This document shows positions 58,801 to 64,000 of a DNA stretch of 64,000 bases, one piece after another. The notes under the pieces were generated by a model. That model saw nothing but the letters and a program-made list of their open reading frames with translations, was not told the DNA's origin and did no database searches. The DNA is from an uncultured Cytophagales bacterium (lineage in GTDB: Bacteria > Bacteroidota > Bacteroidia > Cytophagales > UBA9547), in the NCBI GenBank assembly GCA_945957555.1, contig CAMFLX010000005.1, positions 37,594-101,593 on the forward strand, in the 5' to 3' direction. Position 1 is the first letter of the stretch. The number at the start of each line of letters is the position of its first letter. Both the position numbers and the translations under genes were made by a program.

Positions 58801-60590
58801 CACTTGTTATCGTCTTCAGCACGATAGGTATATACTTTGACAACAGCATTGGCTGCAAAACCATTACTGCCATTAGCATCGCCACCCGATTTGGTGAGTT
58901 TGACCCTGATCCCTAAAGTGATCACCAGATTTTGATCTTGTTTGTCGAGCCTAAATTCGGAAATACCGATCGGCAGTTTGCTCAAACTACCTCCTGAATT
59001 GGTCATGGCTACCGACTTGAAGTCGAACAAAGTACCCTTAGTTCTAAAAGTCAGTTCATCGCAAGAAATCACAAAACGACCATAGGATTTTTTCTCATCT
59101 CCAGCCATATCTCCTGAACTTTCTGAGGAGGTCTCTCCTTTCCCTTTGGATGAGGCCATAATGATGAGGTCACCAGATATTTTCAATTCCGGATCCAAAG
59201 TCCCTGACTGATAGGTAAAATTAAGAGTGGCAGCCCTGAGCTGTGCATAAGAAGGCCCAAAGCTCATTACCTTAAGGGGGCTGTTGGGGCTAAATATGAT
59301 GGAACCCTCCCACAGTGGATCTTGGTTCTCATCTTTAGTTACTAACAGCGCATAGTCTAAGGTGGCATTCGCCTTGGTTATCGGCAAGGAAACTTTTCCA
59401 TAAATACCTCCTCTGCGGATGGCATTTCGCGTCAAATCCAATTTCAAGGAATCGACTGAAAACTTGAAGCCTTTATTATTACTTTTATTGATGTCGAGAA
59501 CGTTTTCGGCAGTGGCTTTAAAAGTAACTCCATCTTCGTCTATGATCAAATCCTCAGTACTTACGATCAGTGTATCGGTTTTGTCTTTCCCTTTGAGTCC
59601 CCCAGGAACAATGAGTTTGGTATAAGGAATGTACAGACCCTTCCAGTTCTTAACGTCATTATATTTGTTTATAAAATGGGTGGAATCGGTATACCAGTCG
59701 GGCAGGGTAACTCCTGGGGCGTTAAGCACCTCGCTCATATCAAGGGTGAGCTCCGGCATCACCAACTTAATGCCTGGCAATGCCTTAAAGTTAAGCACGG
59801 GGATATCTTTGAAATGGACAATAAAATTGGTGACCCGATCGGCTTGCAGGTAAAACTTCATGTCCAAAGTATCCTTTTTGCTTTTATCTACTTTACCTGT
59901 TACCGTAGTATCTGCAGGTGTCGTACCCCTTGCTGGCGTAGTGGTCGCAGTGCTGGCTGGTTTGGGAGCAGTACCCATGGGCACATCAGCACCTTCTTCA
60001 GCAGGTGTGGCCACCTCTGGTTTGAGTTGCAGGTTGCCATTGATCATGATGTTTTTGAAACCCTTACAGTCAAAAGTGACATAAGTAGAATCAGCAGCAC
60101 CAGAAGACAGACCATTAAACTTGATGATATATCCCGTACCGACCTCAAGTTTGTAGTCCTTGAGCAGGTAGAGCTTGCACTCGCCTGTAAATCCATTGTT
60201 ATTAAAAGGTACGCGATCCGCTAAGAAATATAAGTATTTATTTTCTTCAACCTCAATCTTCATAGATACGGTAGCGAACACCCCCGTCGGCTCTAATCTA
60301 GCGCCATGTATATAAATCGCATATTTTCTGTCTTGACTTTTGGGTAATACGCCTATGGGGAAGGTAATCTTTTTGCCGTCTAGTAACGCCTTAAAGGCTC
60401 CGGAGTTTTCTACTTGTTGGGTCACCTGATCAATCTCAGCAAGAAAGCCATTGGCCTTTGCCACCACATCAGATGCAGAACTTAAATAGTTATAAGTCTT
60501 GTTGAGACCCTGTTGCTGTGACCAAAGATTTACCTGAGCTAAAAACAAGAAAATGGTTACTATACTAAGGCGTTTCAAAAGAAGGTTCAT
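55869..60590 (-). CDS. large exported protein, first gene of the TANFOR/giant operon
   Basis: 1573 aa with signal peptide MNLLLKRLSIVTIFLFLAQVNLWSQ. The body is beta-rich and largely unrecognised. Two Thr/Ser/Pro/Ala-rich linkers lie at about 193-230 and 745-790 and divide it into three blocks. An SbsA/Big-type Ig-like domain starts near 1157 (YIRPSDGDSAVPVNSKIEVNF). The middle has VNVYFSPSMWYVWAGTP and glycine-rich strands (GIGIAGFNGGIYSRMKLSYDV) of membrane-barrel type. I recognise the overall type as a large protein found next to TANFOR genes in Bacteroidota, with no established function. No T9SS tail is visible. It is preceded by the operon's only good promoter. Confidence 0.8.
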   Translation of the reverse strand: MNLLLKRLSIVTIFLFLAQVNLWSQQQGLNKTYNYLSSASDVVAKANGFLAEIDQVTQQVENSGAFKALLDGKKITFPIGVLPKSQDRKYAIYIHGARLEPTGVFATVSMKIEVEENKYLYFLADRVPFNNNGFTGECKLYLLKDYKLEVGTGYIIKFNGLSSGAADSTYVTFDCKGFKNIMINGNLQLKPEVATPAEEGADVPMGTAPKPASTATTTPARGTTPADTTVTGKVDKSKKDTLDMKFYLQADRVTNFIVHFKDIPVLNFKALPGIKLVMPELTLDMSEVLNAPGVTLPDWYTDSTHFINKYNDVKNWKGLYIPYTKLIVPGGLKGKDKTDTLIVSTEDLIIDEDGVTFKATAENVLDINKSNNKGFKFSVDSLKLDLTRNAIRRGGIYGKVSLPITKANATLDYALLVTKDENQDPLWEGSIIFSPNSPLKVMSFGPSYAQLRAATLNFTYQSGTLDPELKISGDLIIMASSKGKGETSSESSGDMAGDEKKSYGRFVISCDELTFRTKGTLFDFKSVAMTNSGGSLSKLPIGISEFRLDKQDQNLVITLGIRVKLTKSGGDANGSNGFAANAVVKVYTYRAEDDNKWKFDYLELSHLDLHVKQGSFSIDGTLDIFKDDPVWGKGFCGKLKLVLVDKITVEAAAIFGKVTASESSFVDQTQYAPKLVKDGQADALPADGSTAEVDSIDTKVSFRYWFVDAAVTFPMPIPIGTGIGIAGFNGGIYSRMKLSYDVPNPTVSNNTTATPSTSTGTNTSTTTPPAQGTDSGTNSTGTSSTPAAQKSTVNCETVSGNVYRPNPNIHLGVLAGLTIQSLGNEAVFNGNITFGIEFNTGGGIAMVALWGYVSVFNTPVKVEAKDVKKDENTDVNEKDPQADKIGALGLTWFTQYRVPEKTFIGDFRMYIDYLGIIKGTMDTKNKAAQVNVYFSPSMWYVWAGTPAKMNSVTVLKFAELRSYFCAGRLPNPAMASIDSDIPGDIRPSVTIDQTLINDAIGLSFGARISIGKDYRAGLWDDNLGCFFNATFKAGFDILLSKANKVVKCSNLGDAERGFRGWYATGQAFVYANVGMGVYYKSKNYSLGGIELGASIFAQLPRPTYFEGRFFFKIDLGVLTKILDFFGVSLSGHAHVNFGDVCQTNEDDKTVKYIDYIRPSDGDSAVPVNSKIEVNFLKPIRVEFDLPKEGGGTAHLRSNVDANRDVSLTYMLNGVKKAIPYNATWSPNNDVLTLLPKEVLPEGTEITVEVTVRIEQGGGDNWSNFGNASAYENRKETFKTYLEPAIIELNNVQYAYPMPDMKNFYRTESNKGYVKLNSVPRKAFVLPTNTILELQILSGTQVIAKNRSIQVNLTPGVENITFDLPSSLLSNEKTYTLKIMKVNSTAQTDTIANQDGTVQGNLGVFKPYAVLEYDFTTSKFNNFAEKMAYYNISTVNSANQPVLSQSFKAGNAENVKTAIEEFEATEYGPIKTTSNAILPPAIRVATYSLSGVMYTSNDYKDFPVYFSSAALNVDCKLIANTTSATQKTTVDTLVNGGTAPALPASIQSIAYKLGYFLPGRTTPNSVVNYTMTVQ

Positions 60591-60625
60591 CTTTGTTAAA
60601 TAAGGGGTACTATGTCAATATCCTA

Positions 60626-60657
60626 CAAATATAAATACTTGCCGTGGAAAAAAGCAA
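60626..60657 (-). promoter_or_regulatory. promoter of the 33-kb giant-protein operon
   Basis: On the minus strand a TTG (60657-60655) is followed after 21 bp by TATATTTG (60633-60626), matching the Bacteroidota pattern TTG-N17-23-TAnnTTTG. The predicted start is about 28 bp before the ATG at 60590. Confidence 0.6.
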
Positions 60658-60766
60658 TAGGCTTATCGTTAGAATTTGCTTTTTTGTCGCATTATAAAGC
60701 CCGTCTACCAATTCTTTTCTCTTAAAAACGAGCTATAATCCTTTGATGTACGCCTGTTGTGTCTGG

Positions 60767-60850
60767 AATAGTAAAGAGCACCCAGATAGTAGAAACCTTA
60801 ACTCAAGTAGTGGAAACTTGAGCTCAGGTGGTAGCAATATGAATAATAAG
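60767..60850. repeat. short 21-bp-period repeat array
   Basis: Four imperfect 21-bp units starting at 60767, 60788, 60809 and 60830. The best pair is AGTAGAAACCTTAACTCAAG and AGTGGAAACTTGAGCTCAGG (first 20 bases of each). Confidence 0.6.
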
Positions 60851-60897
60851 TGTTTATATAGTTAGCTTTTGCTTAATTCCCAAAATGAAAAAGTATA

Positions 60898-61232
60898 GTT
60901 CGGAACTACACATTTGTAGTTCATAGGTACACCGTTGTACCCCATAAGTGCATTATTGAACCTAAAAACAACACTTTTTAGTATAAACAGGTATTTTTTT
61001 TGTTCTGAACTACACTCTCGAAGTTCAGAGGTACAAAGTTGTGGTTTCGAACTACAAATTTGAGGCTTTGAGCTACACTTTTGTAGTTCCGAGGTGCACC
61101 ATTGAAGTTCTGAACTACATCGTTGAAGTTCTGAGGTGCACCATCGTAGTTAGCAACTACACCTATGAAGTTACTAACTACATTCATGACCTTCATAAGT
61201 ACACTTTTGTAGTTTGGAACTAAAAATTTGGA
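60898..61232. repeat. 21-bp-period tandem repeat array, about 16 imperfect units
   Basis: Units begin at 60898, 60919, 60940, 60961, 60982 and then every 21 bp from 61002 to 61212. Two sub-types tend to alternate: GTTCTGAACTACA and GTTCNGAGGTGCA, each followed by an 8-bp variable tail ending TTGAA or TTGTA. The AACTACA/TGTAGTT words make local dyads. This array, the 60767-60850 array and the decayed MITE are all I see in the gene-free stretch 60591-61396. Confidence 0.85.
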
Positions 61233-61293
61233 ATTTCGACTTTCAGCAAAAAATATTCAGAAATGAGTATATAGGTTTAATTCAAAACTAATT

Positions 61294-61428
61294 AATCTCA
61301 ACTCGGGATAAAGGTTGTTAAATCATAGGTAAGAACGGATTTGTAAATTCAGCTTTAGCGGAGATTTACTGCGTTTACCGCCCGCAGAATCAAGGTTCAT
61401 AACAAATTCCTTAGCCCTGATCCATTTA
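61294..61428. mobile_element. decayed, internally deleted copy of the 26.6-kb MITE
   Basis: The left end AATCTCAACTCGGGATAAA (61294-61312) matches the terminal repeat of the 26625 element except for three bases. The right part carries GCGTTTACCGCCCGCAGA (one mismatch to the other copy), TTCATAAC and a degraded terminal repeat CTTAGCCCTGATCC (from 61410). The element is 135 bp versus 292 bp, so about half the interior is missing. Confidence 0.7.
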
Positions 61429-61642
61429 GCGAAAGTTCTTGGGTAGTAGCTGCAACCACAACCTTGGCGAGCACCAAGGTTACAGGACTCCAAGCCGGTT
61501 GAAATATTAGTTTCAAGTAGCCTTGGTCATTGGCGATGACCAACAGCCTTCCTGTGATCCTAAAATGCTCCATGTGGTCTAAAGGTTTTTCTTCTGGGCA
61601 AACAAAGAGGGATGATTGGTACCGGTCATTTTTGTTTGCCAT
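61397..61642 (-). CDS. doubtful small ORF running into the MITE remnant
   Basis: 81 aa, starting 20 bp after the aroQ stop on the same strand (MANKNDRYQSSLFVCPEEKP, then HFRITGRLLVIANDQGYLKLIF). Composition and amino-acid use look like coding sequence, but no family is recognised. The last ~11 codons and the stop come from the right terminal repeat of the MITE remnant, so the original C-terminus was probably altered or lost. It may be a gene fragment. Confidence 0.35.
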   Translation of the reverse strand: MANKNDRYQSSLFVCPEEKPLDHMEHFRITGRLLVIANDQGYLKLIFQPAWSPVTLVLAKVVVAATTQELSLNGSGLRNLL

Positions 61643-61662
61643 ACTAGACCTAAACTTCCAGA

Positions 61663-62085
61663 TTATTTTGTATCAATCACGTAATGCAGGGCCAAATCAT
61701 AGCCTTGGAGACCTAAACCTACCAAGATACCTTTGCAAACCCGAGACAAATGGCTCTTATGCCTAAACTCTTCTCTAGCATACACATTGGAAATGTGTAC
61801 TTCGTATACAGGGGTCTTCACCGCGGCAATTGCATCGGCAATAGCAATAGAAGTATGCGTATAGGCGCCTGCATTGAGAATGATGGCATCGTAGTCAAAA
61901 CCTACTTCGTGGATCTTGTTGATGAGTTCCCCTTCTATATTTGACTGAAAATACTCCAAATGGATATGTTCATATTTCTGCTTCAACTCTTCAAAATACT
62001 CTTCGAAAGTATGAGAGCCGTAAATGCTGGGCTCTCTTTTACCTAGTAAATTCAAATTGGGACCGTTGATGATGATGACTTTCAT
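61663..62085 (-). CDS. aroQ: 3-dehydroquinate dehydratase, type II
   Basis: 140 aa, the normal length for the type II enzyme. Landmarks are INGPNLNLLGKREPSIYG with catalytic Tyr22, QSNIEGELI, LNAGAYTHTSIAIADAI, and EVHISN (His97) with AREEFRHKS. It dehydrates 3-dehydroquinate to 3-dehydroshikimate in the shikimate pathway to aromatic amino acids, as a cytoplasmic dodecamer. It is divergent from narK, with 263 bp between them. Confidence 0.96.
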   Translation of the reverse strand: MKVIIINGPNLNLLGKREPSIYGSHTFEEYFEELKQKYEHIHLEYFQSNIEGELINKIHEVGFDYDAIILNAGAYTHTSIAIADAIAAVKTPVYEVHISNVYAREEFRHKSHLSRVCKGILVGLGLQGYDLALHYVIDTK

Positions 62086-62231
62086 TGTGTTTTGGCTTAA
62101 GATTCCAGCACAAATCTAACAAATATTATATTCCTTATTGTATTTACTCAGGGAATATGAAAACAAAGTACCAAGTATTTGCCATTTAAAGCCGGGTATC
62201 CAATGTATGTCCACTAAATACAAGTATTTTG

Positions 62232-62247
62232 TAAGTATTATTACTCA
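62232..62247. promoter_or_regulatory. upstream operator-like dyad of narK
   Basis: TAAGTATTATTACTCA, a near-dyad, shares 14 of 16 bases with the perfect dyad at 62313. Confidence 0.4.
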
Positions 62248-62296
62248 TTTATGTAACAATTTTTTATAAATAATTTTACTCAAATAAAATTAAGTA

Positions 62297-62304
62297 TATA
62301 TTTG
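62297..62304 (+). promoter_or_regulatory. -7 promoter element of narK
   Basis: TATATTTG fits TAnnTTTG, 45 bp before the narK ATG. No TTG at the expected distance upstream, which may mean activator dependence. Confidence 0.5.
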
Positions 62305-62312
62305 CAATGTCT

Positions 62313-62328
62313 TAAGTACTATTACTTA
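62313..62328. promoter_or_regulatory. downstream operator-like dyad of narK
   Basis: TAAGTA-CTAT-TACTTA is a perfect 6-bp dyad with a 4-bp spacer, placed just after the predicted transcription start, where a bound protein would block the polymerase. Confidence 0.45.
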
Positions 62329-62348
62329 GACTTAAAAACTATTTATAT

Positions 62349-63701
62349 ATGAAGGCTACAAAATTAGAACTCTTAAGTATGGGCACTGCGCCCATGAGGG
62401 CGTTCCACATTACGTGGATGACCTTTTTCCTTTGCTTCTTCGGTTGGTTTGGTATAGCACCACTCATGCCTCAGGTAAAAAAGGCATTCAGCCTCACACC
62501 TGATCAGATTACAAATATCATGATCGCCTCGGTGAGTGTAACCATATTTGCAAGGTTGGCGATCGGGTATCTTTGTGAAAAGTACGGGCCCCGTCTTACT
62601 TACACGGTTTTGTTAGCTATTGGTGCGCTTCCAGTCCTTTTCATAGGTACGAGTAATAGCTACGAGAGCTTTCTCTTGTTTAGATTGGCCATAGGCGTAG
62701 TAGGAGCTTCTTTTGTGATTACGCAATACCATACTTCAGTAATGTTTGCTCCTAAAATAGTAGGTAGGGCCAATGCAACAGCGGCTGGTTGGGGTAACCT
62801 AGGTGCCTTCGGATCACATGCTTTGATGCCGCTTTTGGCTGGTTTGATGGTGACTTGGGGTTTTACCGATGCGCAGAACGCATGGAGAGCAACTATGGTG
62901 ATTCCTGGTGTTGGTTTGCTCATCATGGCATTTGTATACTATAGATACACACAAGATACGCCAGAGGGCAATGTGCTAGAATTGAGAAAGAACAATCCCG
63001 AATACAGAGCGAAAAACCCTGATGTAAAGGGCTCTTTTTGGATTGCTTGCAAAGACTACAGAACTTGGATCTTGTTTTTGGTATATGGTGCTTGCTTTGG
63101 TATCGAAGTTATGATGGACAATAAACTGACCATGTATTTCAGCACCGAATATGCACAATATTTCAAAGATAATAATTATACAGAAACGGAAGTACTTAAG
63201 TATGTTGGTTTTATAGTGGCCTCATTTGCACTCATGAACATCTTTGCAAGGGCACTAGGTGGAGTATTTGCAGATAAGATAGCGGAAAAATATGGAACAA
63301 AAGGTAAAGTGGTGATGCTCGGGCTGTTTTTGATGTGCGAAGGAATAGGTGTAATGTTGTTTTCACAAACACAAGAGCTTGCTGCCGCTATTGCCGTAAT
63401 GATAGGCTTTGCTTTGTTCATTAAAATGTCTAACGGAGTTACTTATTCCATAGTACCCTTCGTGAATAAAAGTGCCTTAGGTTCTGTTTCAGGAATCGTA
63501 GGGGCCGGAGGCAACTTGGGCGCACTGCTTGCAACCCTTACCTTTAAGTACTCTGGTGGCGATAGAAATGGATTTATGTACATTGGCATGGCCATAGTGA
63601 CTATCTCTTTTACCGCATATTTCATGAAGTTTAATTCTCAAAATACAAATATTGAAGAAGCTGTAGCCATTTCAAAAAAAGAAAAAGTGCTCGTGTCTTA
63701 A
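62349..63701 (+). CDS. narK: NarK/NrtP-type MFS nitrate/nitrite transporter
   Basis: 450 aa with about 12 membrane segments. Family landmarks include the N-terminal WMTFFLCFFGWFGIAPLMP, RLAIGYLCEKYGPR (MFS loop 2-3), the nitrate-signature-like AAGWGNLGAFGSHALMPLL, and a second GxxGxxGN motif in GIVGAGGNLGALLATL. It moves nitrate and/or nitrite across the inner membrane for assimilation or respiration. No reductase genes are in view because the contig ends just downstream. The promoter region carries paired dyad sites. Confidence 0.92.
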   Translation: MKATKLELLSMGTAPMRAFHITWMTFFLCFFGWFGIAPLMPQVKKAFSLTPDQITNIMIASVSVTIFARLAIGYLCEKYGPRLTYTVLLAIGALPVLFIGTSNSYESFLLFRLAIGVVGASFVITQYHTSVMFAPKIVGRANATAAGWGNLGAFGSHALMPLLAGLMVTWGFTDAQNAWRATMVIPGVGLLIMAFVYYRYTQDTPEGNVLELRKNNPEYRAKNPDVKGSFWIACKDYRTWILFLVYGACFGIEVMMDNKLTMYFSTEYAQYFKDNNYTETEVLKYVGFIVASFALMNIFARALGGVFADKIAEKYGTKGKVVMLGLFLMCEGIGVMLFSQTQELAAAIAVMIGFALFIKMSNGVTYSIVPFVNKSALGSVSGIVGAGGNLGALLATLTFKYSGGDRNGFMYIGMAIVTISFTAYFMKFNSQNTNIEEAVAISKKEKVLVS

Positions 63702-63749
63702 GAATATATTTTAGATCATCACAGATCATTTGAAACGATGTAAAACACT

Positions 63750-63779
63750 AAACCCCAAGGCTGTGTCTTGGGGTTTTTT
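63750..63779 (+). terminator. terminator of narK
   Basis: AAACCCCAAG and CTTGGGGTTT arms around a 7-nt loop, followed by six T in total, 48 bp past the stop. Confidence 0.9.
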
Positions 63780-63953
63780 ATGCTTTTAAAAAATAGCACT
63801 TTAATCATTAGGGATGAATCTGGAATGGAAATATTTAAACACAAAATTGAACTATATCAAGATATTCGCTTTCACTGAAAATCTACTAAGCACTGAATGT
63901 CATTGATTTATAATTTTTTTGTTATATTTTTGTTAAAAATGACTGTATATGGT

Positions 63954-64000
63954 CTGTCTCTTATACACATCTCCGAGCCCACGAGACGTAGAGGAATCTC
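63954..64000 (+). other. Nextera sequencing-adapter read-through (not genomic)
   Basis: CTGTCTCTTATACACATCT (63954-63972) is the Tn5 mosaic end used in Nextera libraries. CCGAGCCCACGAGAC follows (63973-63987), then an 8-base index GTAGAGGA, then ATCTC, the start of the P7 primer. The genomic sequence ends at or just before 63953. Confidence 0.98.

Noticed and set aside
60978..61223. Two overlapping ORFs (60978-61196 minus, 61041-61223 plus) with heptad repeats such as VVQNFNG
   Set aside because: Both strands are open because the 21-bp unit is a multiple of three. The frames are repeat-derived and have no promoter or homology signal.
60898..61232. Possible CRISPR array
   Set aside because: Units are directly abutting, imperfect and 21 bp long, with no unique spacers and no cas genes.
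63954..63972. Tn5-type mosaic end as evidence of a natural transposon
   Set aside because: It is followed by library primer and index sequence, so it is a sequencing adapter.

Overview
The window is bacterial and almost certainly from a member of the Bacteroidota (Cytophagales/Sphingobacteriales-like; I cannot name the genus). The evidence is a PorU-type type IX secretion (T9SS) signal peptidase, two proteins with T9SS C-terminal sorting domains, TAnnTTTG-type promoter elements, a TANFOR-domain giant protein, and moderate-to-low GC. No rRNA, tRNA or CRISPR array was found. The last 47 bases (63954-64000) are Illumina Nextera adapter read-through, not genome.

Layout. 1-7.5 kb: the 5' part of malate:quinone oxidoreductase, an arginyl-transferase-like gene, a DUF1653 gene, ppiD, and a transglutaminase/circularly permuted ATP-grasp pair. 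7.7-15 kb: porU on the + strand, lying between that pair and a 1148-aa transglutaminase-DUF2126 gene. 15-26 kb: mostly housekeeping or ordinary genes (small putative lipoprotein, Na/Pi symporter, NTF2-like protein, rhomboid, cold-shock operon with a long structured leader, metG, an SPFH protein, and an FG-GAP/PPC protein with a T9SS tail). 26.1-27.4 kb: a formylglycine-generating-enzyme-like lipoprotein gene broken by a 292-bp MITE-like element.

27.5-60.6 kb: one apparent 33-kb, seven-gene, minus-strand operon behind a single good promoter. In transcription order it holds a 1573-aa exported protein, a 682-aa fibronectin-III protein, a ~5290-aa beta-helix/PKD T9SS cargo protein, an outer-membrane beta-barrel-like protein, a 2362-aa TANFOR/Fn3/metallopeptidase protein, and two small unknown genes. 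It reads as an export and surface-assembly locus. The giant genes have sharp internal changes in base composition. Two of them have imperfect heptanucleotide arrays that encode part of the signal peptide, together with complementary arrays in the leader or upstream region that could pair with the start region.

60.6-64 kb: a gene-free stretch with two 21-bp-period repeat arrays and a decayed second copy of the MITE, then a small doubtful ORF, aroQ, and a narK-type nitrate/nitrite transporter with paired dyad sites around its promoter.

The best candidates for something undescribed are the TANFOR/giant operon as a system and its heptamer arrays over the signal peptides. No function is proven by sequence reading alone.
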